64,000 bases of DNA. It comes from Isoetes taiwanensis. Taxonomy: Eukaryota > Streptophyta > Lycopodiopsida > Isoetales > Isoetaceae. The stretch spans positions 16,110,283 through 16,174,282 of the forward strand of contig JAJEKV010000026.1 of assembly GCA_021234155.1 (NCBI GenBank), in the 5' to 3' direction. The notes under the pieces were generated by a model, which did not search any database, was not told where the DNA came from, and saw nothing but the letters and a program-made list of their open reading frames with translations. Below are positions 34,825 through 47,344 of the stretch, piece after piece. A program made the translations under genes and the position numbers. Position 1 is the first letter of the stretch. Every line of letters starts with the position of its first letter.

Positions 34825-35984
34825 AAAAGGCCGTGGGCCTTCATTCCAGCTGAATTCGAGCTCTCTATGAATAGATCCATGTCTTTTTCTGGATCCGGCC
34901 GACCTGATACAGGTCACGATGTTCTTGAATCAATTTCCCTTTAAAAACATTAGGGTCAATCGGGTGTTGCCACCTGAGCCTCCCTCAAACCCAATGGTTA
35001 AGTGTTTTATAAAGGTCCTTTAACAATTTAATTAATTGTTCATTCAACATATGAATGTTGTGCTATTATAAATAAACCAAGTCTGCCCCTAGGCAATTTC
35101 TAACCTCTGGAATGTTCCCAGCCCACCCGATAGCACTTCCAGGGTCAACTCATCGTCCAAGGCCTGCAGCGCGACTTGCCCTTGGATCGTAAGATGTGGT
35201 TAGTTCCACTTTATTGTGGGACCTTAATGGCCTTCTGCCAGTGCCTCGGCCTTGTTATAGTTGGTGGCTCTTGCCCCCTCTGCAATATATAGGCCTTGGG
35301 TTATTGGAAATGTGCTAGGCCTCTTTGTATGGAGAACGAGGGTGGAACCTCTTCCACCTAAAATGTTGGAGTTCAGGTGAACACACCAACTCGAGGCGTT
35401 CAATGTTCAGCTTGATTTAGTCCTCATCACGTGTATTCCCTGGGTTCTAGTATCATTTGGTGGTGTGATTTGAGTTCCGTTCCTTCACTTTCTACTAGTC
35501 TTGGTGCTTGGCCTTCTCTCATTTGTCTTCGTTAGTGGTTGAAGTGTGGGTATCCTTTTATTTAAGTGGCACTGTCCACACGACCACACCTTGGTCGTCC
35601 GCCTAAAGAGAATGCATAGCTACCACATCCAAGAAATGTAGCAAATGCACAATTACCCAATTTTGATACAGGGAGGTAGTGACAATAAATAACAATACTG
35701 GGCTTCTACAATAATTTACTGGCTCATGAATCCTTCGTTGTTGTTGTTTGCTGTAGATTTAGTGCGTTCCTTTACGTGTTACTGCTTAATAATGCACATG
35801 CCACATAGTTCAAACTGCTAGCTCCGCCCGCATGGATGTAACTACTGATCTGTGAGATTGGAACTGTATCAAAGCTAGAGGGAGCACATAATTCTAGTGG
35901 ATGATCATATAGTGCAAGATATGATCTCAACATCATTTTCCCGTGCGGTGTGTATCATATCCTAGATACTTGTACTCAACTGCT
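34825..35984. other. Intergenic, possible LTR debris, nothing assigned
   Basis: A TATA-like CAATATATAGGCC lies at about 35282-35294, but no paired repeat or coding domain was found. Confidence 0.3.
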
Positions 35985-36645
35985 TCCTCCAGTTCGTGCC
36001 CATATACTTGAATGGTTTGTGTCTGACTTTGGTACCGAATGTGACCATTTTCATCTTGGTCAGATTTACCATGAAGCCTGTATTCCCACAGAAAGCCTCT
36101 AGAATCTCTAGCATTCTATATATTGATGGCCATCATATTCAGGTCATCGGTGTATAACATCATAAGTACTCTCGTTTCACCTGCGACTGGTGCATCCACA
36201 TCTCCCTATTTTTCGTCCATGAATTCCTGTAATGTATCCATGTAAATCCCAAATAATGTTGGCAAAAGCAGACACCCTTGCTTTACCCCTATGTCGCAAT
36301 CAATTGTCTGTCCTCCCTGTTCCATCTTAGCATAAACTCTCTGGTATAATCGTAGAATTGATCCTACCATGTCTTGGGGCGCTCTCAAGTCTATTAGTCT
36401 CTGTAAGAATTTTTCCCTCGAGATGGTATCAAATGCCTTTGAAAAATCAACAAAACAACACATGATTTTCTTGTTCAGTGCTTTTGCCTATTTTATCAAG
36501 ATCCAAAATGTGACTAGGTGATCCATTGTTGAATGATCTGGCCTGAAGCCTATTTGTCCTTGAGCTCTTAGGTTTCCTGCTTCTGCCCAGTGCTTTAGTT
36601 TATTATCGAGGACCTTTCCGAACCATTTTGCAAATATAGGCCATA
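35985..36645 (-). pseudogene. Non-LTR retrotransposon reverse transcriptase fragment
   Basis: The minus strand reads in one frame: FGKVLDNKLKHWAEAGNLRA, QIGFRPDHSTMDHL, a stop, CCFVDFSKAFDTISREKF, GVKQGCLLLPTLFGIYMD, a TAG, and MLYTDDLNMM at about 36160-36141. These correspond to RT motifs Q-GFR, DF.KAFD, GV.QG...P..F and the catalytic YxDD. EYKYLG follows in another frame. Only two stops interrupt the part from about 36640 to 36110. The protein type differs from the ORF1-type LINE at 32.9 kb, though no clade can be fixed by eye. Confidence 0.8.
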
Positions 36646-36781
36646 GGCCATGATCGTCCTATAGTTCCTTGGCTCTTCCCTGCTACCCTCTTTGGGTAGA
36701 TGTATAACCTTGTTGTACGTCCATCTTTCTGTTATGCTAGTATGGATTATATTGTTGAAGATATCTGTGATTTGTTCTTCT

Positions 36782-37108
36782 ATAGCGTTGCATAATCTGG
36801 ATCATACTTGCTCAACTATCATAGTACAATATTTAAACCGCCCAACCGGATCCACCTCCGAAAGGCTATACTAACAAAGCTACAAACATACATTGGTAAC
36901 TGACAATAGATCATCACCACCTAACTATAGTCTCCAACCCGAGGAATTTATACCCACATAGGAATGGCTTAGGAATAGGAATATGAAAACTGGCTTTTGG
37001 CAGAGGATCATTAGCTTGATTCTTAGGAAGGTTTGAAGTCCTTGGCAAATGGCAGTGGGTCCTCTGGCTAGACAACCAACTTTCTTAATCCTCCAATATG
37101 TAGCATAA
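36782..37108 (-). repeat. LTR fragment related to 55500-55760
   Basis: ATAATCTGGATCATA, CCACCTCCGAAAGGCTATAC and GAGGATCATTAGCTTGATTC match the first half of the LTR at 55465-56200. It is next to the RT relic but belongs to another element. Confidence 0.65.
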
Positions 37109-37900
37109 TAACAGGGGGTTTTCTTTGTGTTTTTGTACGCTTTTCACAAAGGTTTTCTTAAGATTTCATGGCGTATTCGAATGGATGTACTAATGCGTAC
37201 ATCTAGAGTGCACCATTTCTTAGTCATTGATTTAGCTTTTTTTTTTCAATGGTCCAACATCCAAGGGCTCACAACAAAAGCCCTCTTTTTATTTTAGGGG
37301 CTGAACATGCAAGCCTCGTGGATAGCATTTTAGGGCACGAAATAGGGCTTGCAAATCTGCAACAACAGGGATTAGCAAGATAAGATTACAGGCTGTGAAT
37401 ATGCTAGCTATCATTTAAAGAGATCCTCGTTGCAGGAGAGAAGCTTCTTCATAAAAAATGGTGGCAGATCTTATAACAGGGGGCGTGGTTTTGTGGGTCG
37501 GATTCAAGCCAGAAATCCAGAGACTTTGCCTCAGAGCCTCAGCCTCAGAAATCCGGAGATGTTGAGGGATGTTGTTATGGTGCAACAGATTCGGCCAAGG
37601 TCCGTGTGTTTTCAGAATGAAACATTTGTTTTAGGGTTGTAAAAGAGGAAGATGCTACTTATTCTTTCGGCAGCCTTCTCGTCGGCCTTTCACCATAGTT
37701 GCACCCTTGGCCATGGCGCCACCATCTTCCACACTCACCCCGGTTTTTGGTCCACTGTGGAAAACATCAGTTTTGGTAGGTCTACATGTCCTGTTTTCAA
37801 AGAATCCTACATGTGGATTTGTGGAGGTATGGTTTTGTTCAATAATGGTGTTCTTTTTTCAGTGGACTAAAACATCCACTGTTGTTTTGTAGTTTCCTCT
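37109..37900. other. Intergenic
   Basis: Open frames at 37430-37640 and 37652-37890 show no family signature. Nothing assigned. Confidence 0.35.
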
Positions 37901-38465
37901 ATTGTGACATGTCATTTTATAATACAATCCACCGTAGGAAAGAATACTTGAATTTCTACATGTCTAATAATTCTGTTGTCACATGTCTTTATAGATGTAG
38001 GAAAGAATATTTGATTCTCTACATGTCCTATGCTTCCATTCACATGTCTTTATAGTAGTAGGACAGAGTACTTTATTTACTAAAGCATTGTAGGAAAGAA
38101 TACATGAATTACAACATGTGTAATACTTCTATTGTCACATGTCTTTATAGAAGTAGGAAAGAATACTTGATTCTCTACATGTCGTATGCTTCCATGTCAC
38201 ATGTAAAACAATTCTATTCTTTATAGTAGTAGGGATCTGAGTACTTTTATTTGCTAAGGCATTGTAGGAAAGAATACATGAATTACGACATGTGTAATAC
38301 TTCTATTGTCATATGTCTTTATAGAAGTAGGAAAAGAATACTTGATTCTCTACATGTCCTATCCTTCCATATCACTGGTCTTTATAGTGGTAGGACCAGT
38401 ACTTGATTTGCTACATGTGATGCACGTGCCATCACATGTCCTTATACTAGTATTCCATGTAAGAC
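37901..38465. repeat. Minisatellite, about 60-65 bp units in a higher-order pattern
   Basis: GTAGGAAAGAATAC or a variant recurs about nine times, each followed by an ACATGT-containing segment and TCTTTATAG. Units pair into a period of about 175-180 bp (for example 38088 and 38268). Confidence 0.8.
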
Positions 38466-38494
38466 AAGTTACTTCAACTACTTCAATTACTTAA

Positions 38495-39000
38495 CCTATT
38501 TTTGCATAACAAAACCATCAAGAATTTGATTTGTATTCCTTTGAGGGGGTGCAGGGACCACAACAACAAATCCCTAAGCATTAATGTCATAGGACCATCA
38601 TAAAAATTCTAACAATATCCTAACATTTTGGATATTGTTAGAGAAAGACCATTAAACCATGCCTACATTTTTGCATAACAAACCATTAAGAATTGTGAGA
38701 TGTATTTCTTTATGGAGGAAAGGACCATTGCAACAAATCCCCAAGCATTAAAATGGCAAGACCATGCAATATCCTAACATTATTCCCCATTTTGGATATC
38801 GCTAGTGGAACACCATTAAACCGCTCCTACATCTTGGTATAATTTAGACCATTAAGAATTTGAGATGTAATTGTTTATGGGGAATAGGACCATTGCAACA
38901 AATCCCCAAGCATTATAAAATGGCAAGACTACGCAATATCCTAACATTATCCCCCCATTTTGGATATCATTAGTGGAACACCATTAAACCATGCCTATAT
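38495..39000. repeat. Tandem repeat, about 167-bp unit, three copies
   Basis: AACAAATCC(C)TAAGCATTA, CAATATCCTAACATTAT and CACCATTAAACC recur at spacings of about 166-167 bp. Confidence 0.85.
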
Positions 39001-39241
39001 CTAGTTGGTACTAAGGTTAAGCTATAGACGATCCAATAGTTATCCACGCCATCCAATGGTTTTAATTGTATCTAATTTATCTTATCCAATGGTTCTTTCT
39101 AACGATTTGCACTAAGAATCCAATGGTTCTTTGAAAACAAGATAACTTATTGCACTTAGACGATTTGCATTAAGAATTAGAGATGTAAATGTTGGAGCCA
39201 TCAAGCAAAATACCACGCCTAACACCTTAAACCTAAACACA

Positions 39242-40527
39242 AACTCTGAAAACCTTGCTCTCGGGGAAAACCTTGCTTCCGAGTCATGAGGGACCAAGTT
39301 ACGCGGTCATTTTTGCAGCAAAGAAACACGAACCCTCTACATGGCAAAGATTCTCGCACCCTTCGCTAAGGCCAATTCACTACTTAACGTCTTTGGACAT
39401 GAGCTACTTTGGCACGTCCCGGAGCGGGGTGGTCTTACGCCTAAAACTTGGTCTCGAGGGGTAATGTCGATGTTTCGAAATCCGTTGAGTCGCATCACGC
39501 CCGGTGGGAGAGTTGCCCGTCGGTAGCCAAGGACCTTCCGAGGACCTTTGGGGCCGAACTTCTTCGAAGGTTTTAGGGCTCGCCTTTTGGGACGCCAACG
39601 CCTCCTACTACTCATGACATTGTGCAAGATCCTAGTCCAATCGACCGGGTATGGCCTCCAAAGCGCCAAACCCCGTGGGTTCCTAGGTTATTGTAGGGTT
39701 TACGTTATGGAGGTCGAAGTTTTATTCGCTTTTTGCACTTGAGACATGGTCGAAGTTGCAGCTTGAAAACCGAAGCAATAGAAACCCACGAAATGGGGTT
39801 TGGATTTACCGAGGCAGGCTTTCCTACCGTGCTCCTCCGGGAGGGCAAATGCCAATGCCTCCCTTCCCGAAACCGGTTTCCCTATCCCAATCGCTGAATT
39901 TTCCATTCAAGTAACTTGCTTCGAAAGCGTGCTCAAAAAATTCAAGATCCGTCCGGAGAACATATAAAACCGCAAAGTGTCCCGCAATCGACCTGCAGTA
40001 GAAAACCAAGTGTTTTGTCGTCGGGCAAAGACAAAGGCCCCTGAATGGAGATTTGACTTAGCCATGTCGTCCGAAACAAATAAATTACCTTAAAGGGACC
40101 AAGTTACTTTGGTCATTTTTGTAGCAAAAGAAACACGAACCCTCTACATGGCGGTATTCTGCACCATTCGCTAAGGCCAATTCACTACGAACGTGTTGGA
40201 CATGAGGTACTTTGGCGCGTCCGGGAGCAGGGGTGGTCTTCTACCCACGAGACTTGGTCTCCAGGGTAATGTCAATGTTTCGAGTCCGTTGGCATAGTCA
40301 GATCATAGTTTCGGGGTGGGAGAGTTGCCCGTCCGTGGCCAGGGACCCTCCAGAGAGGACCTTTGGGTCGAACTTCTTCTGGAAGGTTTTAGGGCTTCGT
40401 CATCTGGCTTCAACGCCCTCCCACTACCCCATGACATTGTGCAAGATCCTGGTCCAATCTGACCAGGGTATGGCCTCCAAAACGCAAACCCTGTGCCTTG
40501 CCAGGTTATTGTAGGGTTTACGTTTGC
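39242..40527 (-). repeat. Satellite unit U, reverse-oriented copies
   Basis: About one and a half copies of an approximately 815-bp unit. Markers such as CACGAACCCTCTACATGGC recur about 810 bp apart (39328 and 40137), as does GGTTATTGTAGGGTTTACGT. Copies are in the opposite orientation to 40680-42715. No protein family is encoded. Confidence 0.8.
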
Positions 40528-40679
40528 CAGCCAAAATGTGGTCGGGCTTGCACTTGGGACCCGGTATACCTTTTTTCAACATGCATGCGAGCCATGGCAA
40601 CTGAAATAACGGCACTTTGGATCTATTGGCGATCGCGAATCATTCCAAAAATATTTGCTACTACAAAATGTGTTTTTAT
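40528..40679. other. Junction between inverted satellite blocks
   Basis: About 150 bp with no match to unit U, between reverse copies on the left and forward copies on the right. It is the apparent inversion breakpoint. Confidence 0.6.
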
Positions 40680-42715
40680 GACACCGGGAGCTTTCGGTAA
40701 AATCCAAACCCCATTTCGCCGGGCTTATTGCTTCGGTTTTCAATGCAGCTTCTCGACCATGTCTCAAGTGCAATCAATAAAACTCGACCTCCATAACGTA
40801 AAACCGTATTAATAACCTAGCAACCCACGTGGGTTTGCGCTTTTGGAGGCCATACCCGGTCGATTGGACCGGGATCTTGCACAATGTCATGAGGTAGTGG
40901 GAGGGCATTGACGCCGAAGATCTAGAGCCCTAAAACCTTCCGTAAGAAGTTCGTCCCAAAGGTCCTCTCTGAAGGTCCTTGGCCACCTGACGGGCCACTC
41001 TCCCACCTCCGAAATCGCGGATCCGACTCGCCAACCGGACTCGAAACATCGACATTACCCCTCGAGACCAAGTTTCGCGGGGCGTAAGACCACCCTGCTC
41101 CCGGACACGCCAAAGTAGCTCATGTCCAACACGTTCGTAGTGAATTGGCCTTAGCGGAGGGTGCAGAATACTGCCATGTAGACGGTTCGTGTTTCTTTTG
41201 CTGCAAAAAATGACCGTGTAACTTGGTCCCTAGGGTAATTTCATTTGTTTGGACGACATGGCTAAGTCAAATCTCCATTCCTGGCCTTTGTACTGCCTCG
41301 AACGACAAAACACTTGGTTTTCTACACCGTCGACTGCAGGACACTTTGCGGTTTTATATGTTCTCCCGGACAGATCTTGAATTTTTTTGAGCCTACTCGA
41401 AGCAAGTTACTTGAATGGAGAATTCAACGGTTGGATAGGGAAACCGGGTTCCGGGAAGGGAGGCATTGGCATTTGCCCTCCCGGAGGAGCACTGGTAGGA
41501 AAGCCTGCCTCGGTAAATCCAAACCCCATTTTGTCAGTTTCTATTGCTTCTGGTTTTCAACTGCAGCTTCTCGACCATGTCTCAAGTGCAACTGAATAAA
41601 ACTCGACCTCCATAACGTAAACCCTACAATAACCTAGCAACCCACAGGGTTTGCGTTTTGGAGGCCATACCCGGGTCAGATTGGACCAGGATCTTGCACA
41701 ATGTCATGAGGTAGTGGGAGGGCATTGAGGCCAGAAGACGGAGCCCTAAAACCTTCCAGAAGAAGTTCGTCCCAAAGGTCCTTTCTGGAAGGTCCTTGGC
41801 CACGGACGGGCAACTCTCCCACCCCTGAATCGGGGATCCGACTACGCTAACGGACTCGAAACATCGACATTACCACGAGACCAAGTTTCGTGGGCGTAAG
41901 ACCACCCCGCCCCGGAACGCCAAAGTAGCTCATGTCCAACACGTTAAGTAGTGAATTGGCCTTAGCGGAGGGTGCGAGAATCTTGCCATGTAGAGGGTTC
42001 GTGTTTCTTTTCTTTGCAAAAATGACCGTGTAACTTGGTCCCTAGGGTAATTTTGTTGTTTGGACGACATGGCTAAGTCAAATCTCCATTCCTGGCCTTT
42101 GTAATCGCCTCGAACGACAAAACACTTGGTTTTCTACACCGCCGACCGCGGGACACTTTGCGGTTTTATATGTTCTCCTACAGATCTTGAATTTTTGAGC
42201 CTACTCCGTGCAAGTTACTTGAATGGAGAATTCAACTATCGGATAGGGAAATCGTGTTCCCGAAGGGAGGCATTGGCATTTGCCCTCCTGAGGAGCACCG
42301 GTAGGAAAGCCCCCCTCGGAAATCCAAACCCCATTTCGCCGGGTTTCTATTGCTTTGGTTTTCAATGCGCAGCTTCGACCATGTCTCAAGTGCAACTCAA
42401 TAAAACTTCGACCTCCATAACGTAAACCCTACAATAACCTAGCAACCCATAGGGTTTGCGTTTTGGATGCCATACCCTGGTCAGATTGGAGCAGGATCTT
42501 GCACAATGTCATGAGGTAGTGGGAGGGCGTTGACGCCAGAAGACGGAGCCCTAAAACCTTCCAGAAGAAGTTCGTCCCAAAGGTCCTCTTTGGAAGGTCC
42601 TGGCCACGACGGGCAATTCTCCCACCCCTAACCGCGTGATCCGACCGCCAACGGACTCAAACATCGACATTACCCCGAGACCATCGACATTACCCTCGAG
42701 ACCAAGTTTCAGGGG
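40680..42715 (+). repeat. Satellite unit U, forward tandem copies
   Basis: Two and a half head-to-tail copies. AATGACCGTGTAACTTGGTC occurs at about 41209 and 42024, a period of about 815 bp. The end at about 42715 passes straight into the 19-bp array. Confidence 0.85.
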
Positions 42716-43688
42716 CGTAAGGCCACCTACGCCCAACATGCCACCACATATGGCTTCAACATCCCACGAGGCTCCATGGGTCAAACATGCCACCTAGGCC
42801 CAACATGCCACGTGGGCTCCTACATGCCAACGTGGCTCCAACATGCCACGTGAGCTCCAACATGCCAAGTTGGCTCCAACGTGCCACCTAGGCTCAAGCA
42901 TGCCAAGGTGGCTCAAATATGCCACCTAGGCTCCAACATGCCACCGGGCTTCAACATGCCAATGGGGCTCCAACATGCCAACTAGGCTCCAACATGCCTC
43001 GTGGAGCTCTAGCATGCCACCTAGGCTCCAACGTACCACCTAGGCTCCAACATGCCACCTAGGTTCAACATGCCAAGGTGGCTCTAACATGCCACCTAGG
43101 CTCAAGCGTGCCAAGGTGGCTCAAACATGCCACCTAGGCTCCAACATGCCACGTAGGCTCCAACATGCCGCCTAGGCTCCAACATGCCACCCACGCCCAA
43201 CATGCCACCCAGCATGCCACCTAGGCTCCAACATGCCACCCGGCCGAAAGCCCAACATGCCAAGTTGGCTCCAATGTGCCACCTAGGCTCAAGCATGCCA
43301 AGGTGGCTCAAATATGCCACCTAGGCTACAACATGCCACCGCTTCAACATGCCACGTAGGCTCCAACATGCCAACCAGGCTCCAACATGCCTCGTGGAGC
43401 TCTAGCATGCCACCTAGGCTCAACGTGCCACCTTGGCTCCAACATGCCACGTGGGCTCCAACATGCCACCTAGCATGCCACCTAGGCTCCAACATGCCAC
43501 CTGGGCTCCAACATGCCACGTGAGCTCCAACATGCCAAGTTGGTTTCCAACGTGCCACCTAGGCTCAAGCATGCCAAGGTGGCTCAGATATGCCACCATC
43601 AGCTTTAACATGCCACGTAGGCAAACATGCCACACAGGCTCCAACATGCCACGTGAGCTCCAACATGCCACCTAGGCTCTAACATGCC
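42716..43688 (+). repeat. 19-bp satellite array, forward
   Basis: About 50 monomers with consensus CATGCCACCTAGGCTCCAA. Most variation is in the four or so bases after CCA (CGTG, CCTA, AGTT, AGGT). Confidence 0.92.
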
Positions 43689-44333
43689 ACCGTGCCTAGG
43701 TGGCATGCTTGAACCTAGGTGGCATGCCTGAGCCACCTTTGCATGTTGGAACCTAGGTGGCATGTTGGAGCCTGCGTGGCATATTGGAGCCACCTTGGCA
43801 TGTTTGAGCCTAGGTGGCATGTTAGAGCTTAGGTGGCATGTTTGAGCCACCTTGGCATGTTGGAGTCCACGTGGCATGTTGGAGTCCATGTGGCATGTTT
43901 GAGCCACCTTGGCATGTTGGAGCCTAGGTGGCATGTTAGAGCCTAGGTGGCATGTTGGAGCCACCTTGGCATGTTAGAGCCTAGGTGGCATGTTGGAGCC
44001 ACCTTGGCATGTTAGAGCCTAGGTGGCATGTTGGAGCCCACGTGGCATGTTTGAGCCACCTTGGCATGTTAGAGCATAGGTGGCACTTTGGAGCACACGT
44101 GGCATGTTTGAGCCTAGGTGGCACATTGGAGCACACGTGGCATGTTTGAGCCTAGGTGGCATGTTGGAGACCACATGGCATGTTGGAGACCACATGGCAT
44201 GTTTGAGCCACCTTGGCATGTTAGAGCCTGGGTGGCATGTTGGAGCCACCTTGGCATGTTAGGCCCTAGGTGGCATGTTGAAGCCCACGGCATGTTTGAG
44301 CCACCTTGGCATGTTGGAGCCTAGGTGGCATGT
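43689..44333 (-). repeat. 19-bp satellite array, inverted
   Basis: About 34 monomers reading GGTGGCATGTTGGAGCCTA, the reverse complement of the preceding array. The switch is at CATGCCACC-GTGC-CTAGGTGGCATG. Confidence 0.92.
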
Positions 44334-45288
44334 GAGCCCCCTAAACCTTCCAAGACGGAGTTCTAAAAGTTCGGCCCCAAAGGTCCTCTCCGAAGGTCCT
44401 TGGCCACCTGACGGGCAACTCTCCCACCCCCGAATCTGTGATCCGACTCGCCAACCGGACTCAAACATCGACATTACTCGGAGACCAAGTTTCGTGGGCG
44501 TAAGACCACCCCCTCGCCCCGGACGCGCAAAAGTAGCTCATGTCCAACACGCTCAGAGTGAATTGGCCTTAGCGGAGGGTGCGTAATCCGCCATGTAGAG
44601 GGTTCGTGTTTCTTTTGCCGCAAAAAATGACCGTGTAACTTAGTCCCTAGGGTAATTTCAATCGCTTCTGGACGACATGGCGGTCAAATCTCCATTCCGG
44701 GGCCTTTGTACCGCCTTAACGACAAAACACTTGGTTTTCTACATCACCGACCGGGGACACTTTGCGGTTTTATATGTTCTCCGGACGGATCTTGAATTTT
44801 TTTGAGCCCCGCCCGGGCAAGTTACTTGAATGGAGAATTCAACTGGCCGGATAGGGAAATCGGGTTCCTGAAGGGGAGGCATTGGCATTTGCCCTCCCTG
44901 AGGAGCACCGGTAGGAAAGCCGCCTCGGTAAATCCAAACCCCATTTCGTCAGTTTCTATTGCTTCTGGTTTTCAACTGCAGCTTCTCGACCATGTCTCAA
45001 GTGCAATTGAATAAAACTCGACCTACCCTACAATAACCTAGCAATTTTTTTGGATGCCATACCCTGGTCAGATTGGACCAGGATCTTGCACAATGTCATG
45101 AGGTAGTGGGAGGCGTTGGCGCTTTAAGATCGGAGCCCTAAAACCTTCCAAGAAAGTTCGGCCCCAAAGGTCCTCTTTGGAAGGTCCTTGGCCACGGACG
45201 GGCAACTCTCCCACCCCGAAATCGGATCCGACCGCCAACGGACTCGAAACATCGACATTACCCTAGAGACCAAGTTTCGTGGGTAGAA
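44334..45288 (+). repeat. Satellite unit U between 19-bp arrays
   Basis: One U copy, forward, with small deletions. It contains AATGACCGTGTAACTTAGTC and CACTTTGCGGTTTTATATG. It again joins the 19-bp array through GGCCACCTACGC. Confidence 0.85.
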
Positions 45289-46274
45289 GGCCACCTACGC
45301 TCCAACATGCCACCACATATGGCTTCAACATGCCACGTAGGCTCCATGGGTCAAACATGCCACCTAGGCCCAACATGCCACGTGGGCTCCTACATGCCAA
45401 CGTGGCTCCAACATGCCACGTGAGCTCCAACATGCCACGTGAGCTCCACATGCCAAGTTGGCTCCAACGTGCCACCTAGGCTCAAGCATGCCAAGGTGGC
45501 TCAAATATGCCACCTAGGCTCCAACATGCCACCGGGCTTCAACATGCCACGTTGGCTCCAACATGCCAACTAGGCTCCAACATGCCTCGTGAGCTCTAGC
45601 ATGCCACCTAGGCTCCAACGTGCCACCTAGGCTCCAACATGCCAAGGTGGCTCTAACATGCCACCTAGGCTCAAGCGTGCCAAGGTGGCTCAAACATGCC
45701 ACCTAGGCTCCAACATGCCACGTAGGCTCCAACATGCCGCTAGGCTCCAACATGCCACCTCACGCCCAACATGCCACCTAGCATGCCACCTGAAGCTCCA
45801 ACATGCCACCGGGCTCAAAGCACCAATGTGAGCTCCAACATGCCAAGTTGGCTCCAACGTGCCACCTAGGCTCAAGCATGCCAAGGTGGCTCAAATATGC
45901 CACCTGGGCTCCAACATGCCACCAAGGCTTCAACATGCCACGTAGGCCCAACATGCCAACTAGGCTCCAACATGCCTCGTGAGGCTCTGGCATGCCACCT
46001 AGGCTCCAACGTGCCACCTTGGCTCCAACATGCCCGCGTGGGCTCAACATGCCACTGGCTCCAACATGCCACGGGCCCAACATGCCACGTGAGCTCCAAC
46101 ATGCCAAGTTGGCTCCAACGTGCCACCTAGGCTCAAGCATGCCAAGGTGGCTCCGGATATGCCACCATCGGCTTTAACATGCCATCGTGAACGCAACATG
46201 CCACACGGCTCCAACATGCCACGTGAGCTCTAACATGCTACCTAGGCTCCACATGCCACCTAGGCTCTAACATG
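45289..46274 (+). repeat. 19-bp satellite array, forward, second higher-order copy
   Basis: Begins with the same CCACCTACGC...ACATATGGCTTC edge as 42718, 2570 bp downstream, and shows the same order of monomer variants. Confidence 0.92.
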
Positions 46275-47344
46275 CCACTGGTGCCTGGGTGGCATGCTTG
46301 AACCTAGGTGGCATGCCTGAGCCACCTTTGCATGTTGGAACCTAGGTGGCATGTTGGAGCTGCGTGGCATATTGAACCACCTTGGCATGTTTGAGCCTAG
46401 GTGGCATGTTAGAGCATAGGTGGCATGTTTGAGCCACCTTGGCATGTTGGAGTCCACGGGCATGTTGGAGTCCATGTGGCATGTTTGAGCCACCTTGGCA
46501 TGTTGGAGCCTAGGTGGCATGTTAGAGCCTAGGTGGCATGTTGGAGCCACCTTGGCATGTTAGAGCCCTGGTGGCATGTTGGAGCCACCTTGGCATGTTA
46601 GAGCCCAGGGTGGCATGTTGGAGCCCACGGCATGTTTGGAGCCACCTTGGCATGTTAGAGCATAGGTGGCACATTGGAGCACACGTGGCATGTTTGAGCC
46701 TAGGTGGCACATTGGAGCACACGTGGCATGTTTGAGCCTAGGTGGCATGTTGGAGACCACATGGCATGTTTGAGCCACCTTGGCATGTTAGAGCCTGGGT
46801 GGCATGTTGGAGCCACCTTGGCATGTTAGGCCCTAGGGTGGCATGTTGAAGCCCACCGTGGCATGTTTGAGCCACCTTGGCATGTTGGAGCCTAGGTGGC
46901 ATGTCGGAGCCACCTTGGCATGTTAGAGCCTAGGTGGCATGTTGGAGCCAAAGATGGCATGTTTGAGCCACCTTGGCATGTTAGGAGCCTAGGTGGCATG
47001 TTGGAGCCCACGTGGTATGGTTGAGTCACCTTGGCATGTTTGAGCCACCTTGGCATCTTAGAGCCTCGGGTGGCATGTTGGAGTCACCTTGGCATGTTAG
47101 GGCCCTAGGTGGCATGTTGGAGCCCATGTGGCATGTCTGTGCCACCTTGGCATGTTAGATCTTAGGTGGCATGTTGGAGCCACCTTGGCATGTTCGAGCC
47201 TAGCTGGCATGTTGGAGCCCATGTGGCATGTTTGAGCCACCTTGGCATGTTGGAGCCTCGGTGGCATGTTGGAGCCACCTTGCCATGTCGGGCCTTATAA
47301 TTGGCATGTTGGAGTCCATGTGGAATGTTTGAGCCACCTTTGCA
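46275..47344 (-). repeat. 19-bp satellite array, inverted, second higher-order copy
   Basis: About 55 monomers in reverse orientation, longer than the first inverted array. It ends in GAGCCACCTTTGCAAATAC. Confidence 0.92.

Noticed and set aside
42716..47344. Many open frames of 60-120 codons rich in Met-Pro-Pro, Cys-His or Trp-His
   Set aside because: The 19-bp unit repeats every 57 bp in codon register and lacks stops in most frames on both strands, so open frames arise automatically.
42716..47344. CRISPR-like appearance of the short repeats
   Set aside because: Units are contiguous without unique spacers, the array inverts in the middle, and the rest of the window is eukaryotic with spliced genes.
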